The notes: generated by a model from the sequence alone, not told the origin. DNA of 64,000 nt from an uncultured Pelagibacteraceae bacterium (GCA_902606835.1 CACLHW010000003.1:1-64000), one strand, 5' to 3'; shown: positions 55,801 to 63,794, counted from the first letter of the stretch. Numbers and translations: made by a program.

Positions 55801-56478
55801 CTAAATTAATGAATTTAGAAAAGGCCGCAAAATTGCGGCCTTTTTTTTTGAAATCAATAAACAAGCTTCGGAATTTAAAATACATCCATCTTTGAGAACT
55901 CTAAGGTTATTATCTTTTAAAGTTTTTCCTGTCGAAGTTATATCTGTAATAATTTCAGATGAACCAATAAATGGATAAGTTTCTGTTGCTCCAAGACTTG
56001 GTACAAGTTTGTATTGTGTAATGCCTTTTGAGGCTAAAAAATTATTAGTTAAATTTGGATACTTTGTTGCAACTCGCAGCCTAGTGTTCTTTTTATCTCT
56101 AAAATCAAAAGAAACTTCCTCTAAATCTGCCACTGTTTGAACATCTATCCAATCATTAGGAATAGCGATTACTACGTCAGCTATACCAAAATCTAGTTTT
56201 TTTTTAATTTCAATTTTTTTTTGGAGATTGATAGACGACTCTTGTAATAGATCTAGACCAGATATCCCTATGTCAATTGTTCCATCAGCAAGTCTTTGGA
56301 TTATCTCTTTGGCGTGCAAATAAATAATTTTTGAGTTAGGTAAATTCTCTATTTCGGCAAAGTAATTTCTTTCACCCCCATTGGATGTTGGTTTAAAATT
56401 ATTTTTTTCAAAGAAACTTATTGAATCTTCTTTTAGTCTTCCTTTGCTTGGTAAACCTATAGTTATTAAATTTTTCAT
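55801..56478 (-). CDS. hisG: ATP phosphoribosyltransferase, short form
   Basis: First enzyme of histidine synthesis. At 225 aa it is the short form that needs HisZ as a regulatory partner, and hisZ is next to it. Motifs are ITIGLPSKGRLKEDSI at the N-terminus, LADGTIDIGISGLDLL near residues 64-79, and the PRPP loop EIITDITSTGKTLKDN near residues 174-190. The last codons, for SKKKAAILRPF, contain a perfect hairpin that also serves as the groEL terminator on the other strand. Confidence 0.93.
   Translation of the reverse strand: MKNLITIGLPSKGRLKEDSISFFEKNNFKPTSNGGERNYFAEIENLPNSKIIYLHAKEIIQRLADGTIDIGISGLDLLQESSINLQKKIEIKKKLDFGIADVVIAIPNDWIDVQTVADLEEVSFDFRDKKNTRLRVATKYPNLTNNFLASKGITQYKLVPSLGATETYPFIGSSEIITDITSTGKTLKDNNLRVLKDGCILNSEACLLISKKKAAILRPFLNSLI
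55820..55849 (+). terminator. Rho-independent terminator of groESL, inside the hisG coding end
   Basis: An 11-bp perfect stem (AAAGGCCGCAA and TTGCGGCCTTT, 55820-55843) with a 2-base loop is followed on the plus strand by T residues at 55841-55849. It lies 25 bp after the groEL stop. On the minus strand the same bases encode the hisG C-terminus, with only a short T run after the stem. Confidence 0.88.
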
Positions 56479-56480
56479 AT

Positions 56481-57527
56481 TTATAAGTTATTTAAATTAA
56501 TTGCCGCCCCGACTGCTGAAATATTTTTTTTAGATCCTAAACTTTTCAATAAACCATCGTATCTTCCGCCTCGCGCTATCTCTTTTTTTGATGAGTTATA
56601 TACCTCAAAAACTATTCCAGTATAATATTCTATATTTCTGCCAAAATTTGTTGAAAAAACAGTTTTTGAATTTATTTTTGATAAATTCTTTATAGTTGAT
56701 AAATCTTTGAAAACGCTATCATTTAATTTATTTTTTTTAACAAAATTTTTTAATGTTTTGTCTAATTCATTTATAGGGCAATTAATTTTTAAAAATTCTC
56801 TAATAATTTTTACAATTTTTTTATTTTCTGAAAACGATCTTGGATCTTTTATTTTTCTATCAAATCTGGACAAAATTTCAGAAACTTTACGACCTGCAAT
56901 TTCTTTGCTTTGATCAAGATTTTTCATTTCAATAAATCTTTTTTTATCTAACTCAACTGCCGCCGGATCTACATCAGAGTTAGTTTCAAGTCTTTTAAGC
57001 AAATCTTCAAAATATTGAGGCCGCCAAAAGTGTCTTTTCAGCCTCACTTTCCATCTTTCTGGAATTGTTAAAGACTCTATTAACTTTTGAAATAAACTTA
57101 CATCGCTCATTTTAATCGATGTATTTTTTATTTTTATTTTTTTAATTGAACTTGCAATTGTTTTTAAAACTTTTAAATCGTCAGTAGATTTATTTTTAGA
57201 ACCTAAAATCTCGATTCCCAACTGATCATTGACAACTTTATCTTTTAAGTTATTTGATCTTCTATAAGCTTGTCCAGAGTAAAAAATTTTTGAATTTTCT
57301 TTAGAATTATCTTTTAAATATTTTATACAAGAAGCAACGGTCAAATCTGGACGTAGACAAACACTTTTCCCGGTGTCATCCTCAAAAGTAAGCATTAACT
57401 TTCTAAAATTTTCTCCTGATCTTTGAATAATATAATTTGAATCTAAAAGAACATCTGGTTCTGATAAAACAAAACCATCTTTCTTAAAAACTTTTATTAT
57501 ATTTTCAGAGTATTTTTTTGATTTCAT
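56481..57527 (-). CDS. hisZ: ATP phosphoribosyltransferase regulatory subunit
   Basis: HisRS-like protein without aminoacylation activity that completes short-form HisG. The 348-aa protein has weakly conserved class II motifs: KLMLTFEDDTGKSVCLRPDLTVASC near residues 42-65, FYSGQAYRRSNN near residue 82, and GGRYDGLLKSLG near residue 320. Because it pairs with short hisG next door and is distinct from the neighbouring hisS, HisZ is the best call. It overlaps hisS by 23 bp. Confidence 0.88.
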   Translation of the reverse strand: MKSKKYSENIIKVFKKDGFVLSEPDVLLDSNYIIQRSGENFRKLMLTFEDDTGKSVCLRPDLTVASCIKYLKDNSKENSKIFYSGQAYRRSNNLKDKVVNDQLGIEILGSKNKSTDDLKVLKTIASSIKKIKIKNTSIKMSDVSLFQKLIESLTIPERWKVRLKRHFWRPQYFEDLLKRLETNSDVDPAAVELDKKRFIEMKNLDQSKEIAGRKVSEILSRFDRKIKDPRSFSENKKIVKIIREFLKINCPINELDKTLKNFVKKNKLNDSVFKDLSTIKNLSKINSKTVFSTNFGRNIEYYTGIVFEVYNSSKKEIARGGRYDGLLKSLGSKKNISAVGAAINLNNL

Positions 57528-58839
57528 TTACTAGATCCTCAATTTTAACCAGGTTTTCTTTACCACTTTCAAGATTTTTTAATGTTGCTTTTCCAGATTT
57601 TATTTCGTCATCGCCATACAAAATAACAGCAGGAGATCCAATCTTATTTGCATACTCCATTTGCTTTTTTAACTTACCTTCCCCTGGATAAATCTCAGAA
57701 CTGATATTTGACATTCTAAGTTTATTTAATATCCCAACATATTCTTTGTTTTTGTTTTGATCAAAAACACATATGACTACAGGTCGAGTATTCTTTATTT
57801 TAAAATCTTTTTTTTGCATTAAAGCAAACACTAGCCTATCAAGACCGATTGATATTCCGGTTGCGGGACAATCATAATTTCCAAAATTGCTTACAAGATT
57901 ATCGTATCTTCCGCCTCCCCCTATTGAACCAAATTGAATAGCTTGTCCTTTTGAATTCTTTACTTCAAAATTTAAATTAACCTCAAAAATAGGTCCTGTA
58001 TAATATTCCAAACCTCTTATCACCGATGGATCAAATTTATAATTTTCAAAATTATAATCTTTAAATATTTTAATAATCTCTAAAACGTCTTCACTGTCAG
58101 ATGTTTTGCTTTTTAAAGCATTTTCAATTATTTTTATCTGATCACTATTAAGATTTGCACCCTTTGTATAATCTCCAGATTTATCTTTTCTGCCTTCTCC
58201 AAGAAGCTTCTTTGCCTCTCCCCATCCAAGTCTATCAATCTTATCAAGAGCACGTAAAGCACTTGATATTTGTTCTTTTGATTTAATTTTTAATTGTTCA
58301 AAGAGTTTATCTGTGAATTTTCTAGAAGAAATCTTCACTGTATAATCTTTTTTATCTAGTCCACACTTTTCTAATATCTCAGATATTAATACACAAAGTT
58401 CAGCGTCAGCTTGTAAATTCTTTGTTCCTACATAATCTGCATCAAATTGTAAAAACTCCCTAAATCTACCAGGTCCTGGTTTTTCATTTCTCCATACCGT
58501 TCCTAATTGATAACGTTTAAATGGTTTGGGAATCTCAAGATAATTTTTTGCAACATATCTTGCTAAGGGGGCAGTAAGATCATATCGAAGTGATAGCCAT
58601 TTTTTTTCATCTTTAAAAGAAAATACTCCAGCGTCAGGTCTTTCCTTGTCAGGCAAAAATTTTCCAATACTATCCGTGTACTCGAAACTTGGTGTCTCGA
58701 GATATTGAAATCCGTACTTAGTCATAACTTCTTTAATATTAGAAATTATAAAATCTCGGATTAATAATTCTTTCTCTTGTCTATCTACAAAACCTAAAGG
58801 TAATTCCTTAGAGGGTTTTAGATTTTTTTCCTTACTCAT
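57505..58839 (-). CDS. hisS: histidyl-tRNA synthetase, divergent alphaproteobacterial type
   Basis: Class II synthetase. The open frame reaches 58887 through the tRNA-His gene, but ATG at 58839 (MSKEKNLKPSKELPLGF) is the sensible start, giving 444 aa. Motifs are LSLRYDLTAPLARYVA near residues 77-92, the motif 2 region WRNEKPGPGRFREFLQFDAD near residues 115-134, and GLEYYTGPIFEVN and GGGGRYDNLVSNFG. The motif 2 loop is the form found in alphaproteobacteria whose tRNA-His lacks G-1, matching the tRNA just upstream. The start is only 5 nt after the tRNA CCA, with no ribosome-binding site. Confidence 0.93.
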   Translation of the reverse strand: MSKEKNLKPSKELPLGFVDRQEKELLIRDFIISNIKEVMTKYGFQYLETPSFEYTDSIGKFLPDKERPDAGVFSFKDEKKWLSLRYDLTAPLARYVAKNYLEIPKPFKRYQLGTVWRNEKPGPGRFREFLQFDADYVGTKNLQADAELCVLISEILEKCGLDKKDYTVKISSRKFTDKLFEQLKIKSKEQISSALRALDKIDRLGWGEAKKLLGEGRKDKSGDYTKGANLNSDQIKIIENALKSKTSDSEDVLEIIKIFKDYNFENYKFDPSVIRGLEYYTGPIFEVNLNFEVKNSKGQAIQFGSIGGGGRYDNLVSNFGNYDCPATGISIGLDRLVFALMQKKDFKIKNTRPVVICVFDQNKNKEYVGILNKLRMSNISSEIYPGEGKLKKQMEYANKIGSPAVILYGDDEIKSGKATLKNLESGKENLVKIEDLVNEIKKIL

Positions 58840-58844
58840 TTTTT

Positions 58845-58921
58845 TGGTACAGCAGGGTGGATTCGAACCACCGACCCCTAGTTCCACAAACTAGTGCTCT
58901 AACCAACTGAGCTACTGCTGC
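58845..58921 (-). tRNA. tRNA-His (anticodon GTG), without encoded G-1
   Basis: A 77-nt cloverleaf with anticodon loop TTGTGGA flanked by CTAGT/ACTAG, D arm GCTCAGTTGGTTAGAGC, T arm GGTGG-TTCGAAT-CCACC and encoded CCA. Acceptor GCAGCAG pairs with CTGCTGT, ending in a G1:U72 wobble. The base before G1 is T and the discriminator is A73, so the universal G-1:C73 identity element is missing. Five bases separate the CCA from the hisS start. Confidence 0.95.
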
Positions 58922-58979
58922 ATAACTCCTTTTTATATTATTTGTTAATAAATTTATATTTTAAATATGTAATGATTTA

Positions 58980-58997
58980 GCTAAGCAATAGCTTAGC
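58980..58997. other. hairpin 3 downstream of the cold-shock gene
   Basis: Stem GCTAAGC/GCTTAGC (7 bp) with a 4-base loop. It is the third in a row of hairpins in the 184-bp space between csp (59106) and tRNA-His. No poly-T follows. Confidence 0.5.
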
Positions 58998-59000
58998 GTG

Positions 59001-59019
59001 TGCAAAATGATGTTTTGCA
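59001..59019. other. hairpin 2 downstream of the cold-shock gene
   Basis: Stem TGCAAAA/TTTTGCA (7 bp) with a 5-base loop. It is A/T-rich with a weak flanking T run. It could help end the csp transcript or stabilise its 3' end. Confidence 0.5.
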
Positions 59020-59052
59020 TTTAAAGTGTATATGATTTTTAAATTTTCAATC

Positions 59053-59092
59053 ATTGCTGCAAAGTAGCATAATTTTTCTACTTTGCAACAAT
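59053..59092. other. hairpin 1 directly after the cold-shock gene
   Basis: Arms of 15 bases (ATTGCTGCAAAGTAG and its partner) pair with a single mismatch around a 10-base loop. It begins 13 bp after the stop of the minus-strand csp gene. There is no U tract typical of a Rho-independent terminator, so processing or 3' protection is as likely as termination. Confidence 0.6.
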
Positions 59093-59105
59093 AGATTGTA
59101 TGCAA

Positions 59106-59309
59106 TTAAATTTTTTGTAAATTAACTGCTGAAGGACCTTTTTGACCATTCTCAACTTCAAATGTTAGTTCATCACCTTCATTCAACTCTAAGCTTGCTG
59201 CTTGAGCTGCAGAAGAATGAACAAAAACATCTTTTTCTTTGTCTTCTCTTTCAATAAAACCGTAACCCTTTTGTGGATTAAACCATTTTACTTTTCCTTT
59301 TATACTCAT
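59106..59309 (-). CDS. cold-shock protein, CspA family (copy 1)
   Basis: A 67-aa single OB-fold protein that binds single-stranded RNA or DNA. RNP1 KGYGFIERE near residues 14-22 and RNP2 DVFVHSSAA near residues 27-35 are clear. It ends with [11 protein letters not shown] downstream run of three hairpins and an upstream leader of about 90 nt suggest post-transcriptional control. It is closely related to the copy 127 bp upstream, so they are a tandem pair. Confidence 0.93.
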   Translation of the reverse strand: MSIKGKVKWFNPQKGYGFIEREDKEKDVFVHSSAAQAASLELNEGDELTFEVENGQKGPSAVNLQKI

Positions 59310-59369
59310 GTTGTTTCCTTTCTTTACTTATTTTAAATTTATTGATAGCCAATCTAACAACAAATTTTA

Positions 59370-59410
59370 TTGGGGCAGTTCAAATTAGTTATTAATAAGC
59401 TCTGCCCCAA
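59370..59410 (-). terminator. hairpin after cold-shock copy 2
   Basis: Arms TTGGGGCAG and CTGCCCCAA form a 9-bp, fairly GC-rich stem around a 23-base loop, in the 127 bp between the two csp genes. On the minus strand it is followed by TAAAATTTG rather than a clean T run, so a role as terminator or attenuator for copy 2 is likely but not sure. Confidence 0.5.
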
Positions 59411-59436
59411 ATTTTATGAAATTTATTGAAATACGA

Positions 59437-59643
59437 TTAAGCTTTTTGCAGTTTTACTGCGGAAGGACCTTTTTCGCCGTTCTCAACTTCAAATGTTAGT
59501 TCATCGCCTTCATTAAGATATTTTAAACCAGCTTCTCTTACAGCTGTATGATGAACAAAAACATCTTTTTCTTTATCTTCTCTTTCAATGAAACCATAAC
59601 CTTTTTTTCCATTGAACCATTTTACTTTACCTTTTAGACTCAT
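59437..59643 (-). CDS. cold-shock protein, CspA family (copy 2)
   Basis: A 68-aa OB-fold protein. RNP1 KGYGFIERE and RNP2 DVFVHHTAV are intact. It shares most residues with copy 1, with differences mainly at [11 protein letters not shown] versus [16 protein letters not shown] lies just upstream of the ATG. The leader contains a CTGTAG/CTACAG hairpin (59671-59687). Confidence 0.93.
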   Translation of the reverse strand: MSLKGKVKWFNGKKGYGFIEREDKEKDVFVHHTAVREAGLKYLNEGDELTFEVENGEKGPSAVKLQKA

Positions 59644-59670
59644 TTACTTTTCCTTACTTGTTAATAAATA

Positions 59671-59687
59671 CTGTAGATTAACTACAG
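59671..59687. promoter_or_regulatory. small hairpin in the leader of cold-shock copy 2
   Basis: CTGTAG and CTACAG pair around a 5-base loop, ending 28 bases before the csp ATG. It may be part of a temperature-sensitive leader, as known for cspA of enterobacteria, but the sequence alone does not prove this. Confidence 0.35.
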
Positions 59688-59744
59688 CAAAACTTCTTTA
59701 ATAGATTGTAAGTAGGTATGTCAAGTTCAAATATAACTTTAATG

Positions 59745-59820
59745 TGGTGGCCAGGGACGGAATCGAACCGCCGACACAAGCCTTTTCAGGGCTCTGCTCT
59801 ACCGACTGAGCTACCTGGCC
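59745..59820 (-). tRNA. tRNA-Phe (anticodon GAA)
   Basis: A 76-nt cloverleaf. Acceptor GGCCAGG pairs with CCTGGCC, the anticodon loop is CTGAAAA with GAA, the T arm is GGCGG-TTCGATT-CCGTC and CCA is encoded. It begins 3 nt after the infA stop on the same strand, so RNase P cleavage would also cut the infA transcript. Confidence 0.96.
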
Positions 59821-59823
59821 TAA

Positions 59824-60039
59824 TTAGAACCTATAAATTATTCTACCTTTAGTGAGATCATAAGGAGTAACCTCGACCAAAACACTATCTCCTGTAAGTA
59901 TTCTTATTCTATTTTTTTTTAATTTTCCAGCTGTATGTGCTAAAACTTCATGGTTATTTTCAAGCTTTACTCTAAACATAGCGTTTGGTAATAGCTCTTT
60001 AACTTCACCTTTAAATTCTAAAAAATCTTGTTTTGCCAA
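59824..60039 (-). CDS. infA: translation initiation factor IF-1
   Basis: A 71-aa S1/OB-fold protein. [21 protein letters not shown] and the segment [23 protein letters not shown] are typical. The protein ends [15 protein letters not shown] ribosome-binding site precedes the ATG. It is transcribed into tRNA-Phe, which starts 3 nt after its stop. Confidence 0.96.
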   Translation of the reverse strand: MAKQDFLEFKGEVKELLPNAMFRVKLENNHEVLAHTAGKLKKNRIRILTGDSVLVEVTPYDLTKGRIIYRF

Positions 60040-60088
60040 TTAAATCTCCTTTTCTATTTTTAATTAAAATTAATAAATAAATCAACAT

Positions 60089-60538
60089 TCAAATTTTATG
60101 TTTTGGAAAATGTTTTACACTCCATGCTTTGCCTAAATCCTGCATAAAAACTTCTATAAACTCTACAATTAAAGTAATAATGCTACCACCTGAGAAAAAA
60201 ATTTTGATTTGATGATTTTCATTTTCTGTTTTATCACATTTAATTGCTAAACATTCCAATGCTCTACTTTTATTACTTTGTTTAATTTTTTTTGATTTTA
60301 CTTCTAAAACTTCATCAAATTTTATTGCACATCTTATTCTCTTATTTTTTCTAAAAGCTCCTTTTTCTAAATCTTCCCACATAAATCTATTTACTATCAT
60401 TATAAAAGTTTTATTTTTTTTTAAAAAAACCATATCTTTAACTGTAACTATACTGTCCTGACAATATGCAGATATTACTTTTAAGTCTTCTATATTTTTG
60501 CCAATTAATTTTAGATTATTTATTGCATTTATACTCAT
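60089..60538 (-). CDS. DUF2948-family protein
   Basis: A 149-aa protein with the alphaproteobacterial DUF2948 pattern: LKVISAYCQDSIVTVKDMVF, RFMWEDLEKGAFRKNKRIRCAIKFDEV and LSGG-like FFSGGSIITLIVEFIEVFMQDLG. No enzymatic motif is visible. It overlaps murA by 4 bp (ATGA), the usual place for this family. Function unknown. Confidence 0.82.
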   Translation of the reverse strand: MSINAINNLKLIGKNIEDLKVISAYCQDSIVTVKDMVFLKKNKTFIMIVNRFMWEDLEKGAFRKNKRIRCAIKFDEVLEVKSKKIKQSNKSRALECLAIKCDKTENENHQIKIFFSGGSIITLIVEFIEVFMQDLGKAWSVKHFPKHKI

Positions 60539-61794
60539 TGCAATCTTCTAACTTTTGCTCCACATTGAGATAATTTTTTTTCAATTTTTTCATATCCTCG
60601 ATCCAAGTGATAGATTCTATTTATAACTGTTTTGCTTGACGGTATTAGTCCAGCTAAAACTAAACATACTGAAGCTCTTAAATCTGTTGCCATTAATTCA
60701 GCTCCATTTAATTTACTTTTCCCAAAAACTTTTGCTTTATTTCCTTTAATTTCAATTTTTGCGCCCATTCTTCTTAATTCAGAAACGTGCATAAATCTAT
60801 TTTCAAAAATATTTTCTTGTATTGTTGAAACGCCTTCAGCTTTGGTCATTAAAATCATAATTTGAGCTTGCAAATCAGTTGGAAAACCAGGATATGGTCT
60901 AGTTACAATATTTATACTTTTTAATTTTTTTGGTCGGCTCACAATTATATGATCTTTTTTTATAACTACCTTGACACCCATTTTATTCAATAATTTAATT
61001 TCGGTTGAAATAATTTTTGGAATAATATTTTTTATTTTTAAATTTCCTTTAGTTAGGGCTGCAGCTATTATGTATGTGCAGGTCTCTATTCTATCAAATA
61101 TTATCTTATGTTTTGCAGGTTTTAACTTTTTAATTCCAAAAACGTTAATGCTACGCTTGCCTATTTTTTCAATTCTGCAACCAATTTTTTTAAGAAAAAT
61201 TATTAAATCTTCTACTTCGGGCTCTATAGCGCAATTTCTTAGCTTTGTCTCTCCTTTAGCAAAACAAGCTGCGATTAAAATATTTTCTGTAGCACCTACT
61301 GATATTTTTGGAAATTTTATTATACCTCCTTTTAAACCTTTTTTTGCAGATGCGTGAATATAACCATTTTTTATTTTAATTTTTGCGCCCATTTTTTTTA
61401 AAGCATTAAGATGGAGATCAATTGGTCTTGAACCTATGGCGCAGCCTCCTGGTAAAGATACTTTTGCTATTCTATATTTTGTTAGCATGGCACCAAGAAC
61501 TAAAACTCCTGCACGCATTGTTTTGAGTAAGTTGTAAGGAGCAAAGGTTTTTAAAGATTTTTTGTTATGTATTAGTATTTTTTTTTTCTTTTTGTTAAAT
61601 TTAATTGACGAACCTATAGTCTTTAAAAGTTCTGCCATAGTCTCTACATCTCGTACTACAGGCACATTGTTAATAATAACCTTTTTATTTGTTAAAATAG
61701 TTGATGCTAATATTGGTAATGTTGCATTTTTTGCACCAGAAATTATTACTGTCCCGGATATTTTTTTACCTCCAATAACTTCCAATTTTTGCAT
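60535..61794 (-). CDS. murA: UDP-N-acetylglucosamine 1-carboxyvinyltransferase
   Basis: First committed step of peptidoglycan synthesis. The 419-aa protein has KISGTVIISGAKNATLPILAS at the N-terminus (the catalytic Lys is in ISGAKNA), then PGGCAIGSRPIDLHLNALKKMGA near residues 113-135, PYPGFPTDLQAQIM and TDLRASVCLVLAGL. In the PGGCAIGSRP loop the fosfomycin-target Cys is present. It is coupled to the DUF2948 gene by a 4-bp overlap. Confidence 0.95.
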   Translation of the reverse strand: MQKLEVIGGKKISGTVIISGAKNATLPILASTILTNKKVIINNVPVVRDVETMAELLKTIGSSIKFNKKKKKILIHNKKSLKTFAPYNLLKTMRAGVLVLGAMLTKYRIAKVSLPGGCAIGSRPIDLHLNALKKMGAKIKIKNGYIHASAKKGLKGGIIKFPKISVGATENILIAACFAKGETKLRNCAIEPEVEDLIIFLKKIGCRIEKIGKRSINVFGIKKLKPAKHKIIFDRIETCTYIIAAALTKGNLKIKNIIPKIISTEIKLLNKMGVKVVIKKDHIIVSRPKKLKSINIVTRPYPGFPTDLQAQIMILMTKAEGVSTIQENIFENRFMHVSELRRMGAKIEIKGNKAKVFGKSKLNGAELMATDLRASVCLVLAGLIPSSKTVINRIYHLDRGYEKIEKKLSQCGAKVRRLQ

Positions 61795-61805
61795 TAATTT
61801 TAAAT

Positions 61806-62360
61806 TTATACTTTTGGCAAAGTAACACCAGTCTGTTTCATATATCTTCCATTTCTTTTGTCGTATGTTATCTCTGGTTCCTCATTGCCCTTTAAAAAAA
61901 CAAACTGAGCTGCTCCCTCATTAGCATAAATTTTTGCTGGCAACGGGGAAGTGTTAGAAAATTCTAATGTAACATGACCTTCCCACCCAGGTTCAAGAGG
62001 CGTTACGTTAACAATTATTCCACATCTTGCATAAGTAGATTTTCCTAGACATATGACCAAAATATCTTTTGGAATTTTAAAATATTCAACTGTACTAGCA
62101 AGAACGAAGGAATTTGGAGGTATAATGCACTCGTCAGCCTTTCTTGAAACAAAACTATTGTTTTTAAAATTTTTTGGATCAACTATAGCAGAATCTACGT
62201 CTGTAAAGATTTTAAATTCATTAGAAACTCTTGCATCATAACCAAATGAAGAAAGACCATATGAAATTACGTTATTTTTTTTTTGCTCATCTATAAATGG
62301 TTTAATCATTTCTTTTTCAATAGCCATTTTCTTAATCCAACGATCTGATAAAACGCTCAT
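61806..62360 (-). CDS. dcd: dCTP deaminase
   Basis: Converts dCTP to dUTP in thymidylate supply. The 184-aa protein starts [13 protein letters not shown] and has [45 protein letters not shown] near residues 108-137 and [18 protein letters not shown] 38-aa ORF overlaps its start by the shared ATGA. The uracil-DNA glycosylase at 12061 would handle dUTP misincorporation. Confidence 0.95.
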   Translation of the reverse strand: MSVLSDRWIKKMAIEKEMIKPFIDEQKKNNVISYGLSSFGYDARVSNEFKIFTDVDSAIVDPKNFKNNSFVSRKADECIIPPNSFVLASTVEYFKIPKDILVICLGKSTYARCGIIVNVTPLEPGWEGHVTLEFSNTSPLPAKIYANEGAAQFVFLKGNEEPEITYDKRNGRYMKQTGVTLPKV

Positions 62361-62473
62361 TTGTTTTCTATTTTTTTGATTTTTTTTTGAAAGACTTTTC
62401 TTTTTTTGAGATTAATTTTTAATAATTTCTCAATTCTTTGTCGTCTTAAATCTTTTTTTAAATTTATCTGCAT
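62357..62473 (-). CDS. possible small basic protein coupled to dcd
   Basis: A 38-aa open frame, mostly Lys, Arg, Leu and Ile ([19 protein letters not shown] and on), whose TGA overlaps the dcd ATG. It starts a few bases after the stop of the preceding 67-aa gene. The composition and tight coupling could mean a real small protein or simply an AT-rich spacer that is open by chance. I do not recognise a family. Confidence 0.3.
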   Translation of the reverse strand: MQINLKKDLRRQRIEKLLKINLKKRKVFQKKIKKIENK

Positions 62474-62478
62474 CCATT

Positions 62479-62682
62479 TTACTTCTGGCTTGGGTTTGTC
62501 AGATCGTCTAATGTGATTGTTTTTTTAATATCGTGTGTTTTAATTTCTTCTTTTTCTACTGGAGATGAATTTGAAGAAAGCATTCTTTTTGCTCTTCGCT
62601 GAGCCAATCGGGCTTTTCTTTTAGCTTCTTTTAGCATCGCCCTTTCACCACGCTTCGATTTATAATCGTAATGTATGCCCAT
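62479..62682 (-). CDS. small basic protein of unknown function
   Basis: A 67-aa protein (MGIHYDYKSKRGERAMLKEA...). It has a basic helix (residues ~8-36, with KEAKRKARLAQRRAKRML) and an acidic, polar tail ending DDLTNPSQK. The helix suggests RNA or ribosome binding, but no family is recognised. It lies upstream of dcd on the same strand, with a 162-bp gap on its other side before the FkbM gene. Confidence 0.6.
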   Translation of the reverse strand: MGIHYDYKSKRGERAMLKEAKRKARLAQRRAKRMLSSNSSPVEKEEIKTHDIKKTITLDDLTNPSQK

Positions 62683-62844
62683 AAATCTACCATTTATTTA
62701 AGTTACTTTTTACTTTGTTGATTAGAGTTATGTCAAGTTACATAAATAATATGGCAATTTGTTGTTAATTAATCTGTGTGTATTTTCCAGTTCTAACACC
62801 ACGAGAACCTACATTGTTCAGAAACACTTGAAAATTCGATTCAA

Positions 62845-63774
62845 TTAATGAAAAAAATTGTCCTTCAATTTTTGTATTTCTAAATTTGTTGAGAAATTCA
62901 GTTTTTCCGAAATAGTTTGCAAAAGCCTAATATGACCAAATATTAGCATTAGACTAATAAATTCTTTTTCTCTTGATAAAATAATTTTTTTTCCAAATTC
63001 AGTAAAATAATTTGGAATAAAAATCATGTCCATTTCTGCTGGTGTCCGAGTCAAATGTTTTCCTATTTCTATCCATTCACATATCATAAAGTTCATTTCA
63101 TAAAGATAATTCAATAATTGGCTCCAATTTGGGACATTTTCATACATTGGAATGATTTGGGCTTCTATTTTTATTATTAATGGAAAATATTCTCCAAGAC
63201 CCTTTAAAACTTCTAGTTCAGAGCCTTGTGTATCTACCTTTAAAAAATCAAGATTTTGTATTTTAAAATCACTTAAACTTTCTTTTATCGTTGTACAATT
63301 AACCTCAATTTCATCTGTTACTTTAAATTGTGAAAAATTTTCTTTTTTAAAACCATAAATATTAAGTGATTCTTTATTGGGCCTGTACATTGAAGAACTT
63401 CCCGGTCTGCTTCCCAGTATATATAGTTTCTTTTTACATTTTGTGCTCCAAATTCCATTTTTTATAACTTTGTAATTTTGATTAACTAATTTTTCAGCCT
63501 CACTTGGTATAGGCTCAACTACTACAGGATCAAAAAAAGAATTGTATTTCTTAGAAAAAATACTTCCATTAAAAAATCCGCCCTGAGCTCCCACATCTAA
63601 TGCGATTAACCTTTGTTTGCCCAATAGTTTAGAAATAAAGTTGCTATGATCTTGATTTTTATGAGATTCAGAACGTAATTTATTAAATTGATTTATTACC
63701 CTGGAGCGTATTTTTAATACGACTAGGATTTTTGAAATCATTTCTATTATTTTTGAAAGTAAAACCTTGATCAT
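62845..63774 (-). CDS. FkbM-family methyltransferase
   Basis: A 309-aa protein of the FkbM class. The AdoMet motif is LIALDVGAQGGFFNGSIF near residues 57-74, followed by VVVEPIPSEAEKL, and the catalytic-loop segment LDFLKVDTQGSELEVLKGL near residues 175-194 is diagnostic. An N-terminal hydrophobic stretch may associate with the membrane. FkbM enzymes methylate sugars or other surface molecules, and in SAR11 such genes often sit in variable regions; that is inference. A second frame stays open past its stop to 62765. Confidence 0.85.
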   Translation of the reverse strand: MIKVLLSKIIEMISKILVVLKIRSRVINQFNKLRSESHKNQDHSNFISKLLGKQRLIALDVGAQGGFFNGSIFSKKYNSFFDPVVVEPIPSEAEKLVNQNYKVIKNGIWSTKCKKKLYILGSRPGSSSMYRPNKESLNIYGFKKENFSQFKVTDEIEVNCTTIKESLSDFKIQNLDFLKVDTQGSELEVLKGLGEYFPLIIKIEAQIIPMYENVPNWSQLLNYLYEMNFMICEWIEIGKHLTRTPAEMDMIFIPNYFTEFGKKIILSREKEFISLMLIFGHIRLLQTISEKLNFSTNLEIQKLKDNFFH

Positions 63775-63794
63775 TTCTTAATATTATAAACAGT

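Noticed and set aside
58840-58887. hisS N-terminal extension through the tRNA-His gene
   Set aside because: The extra 16 residues are the translated 3' half of the tRNA; ATG at 58839 gives the family N-terminus.
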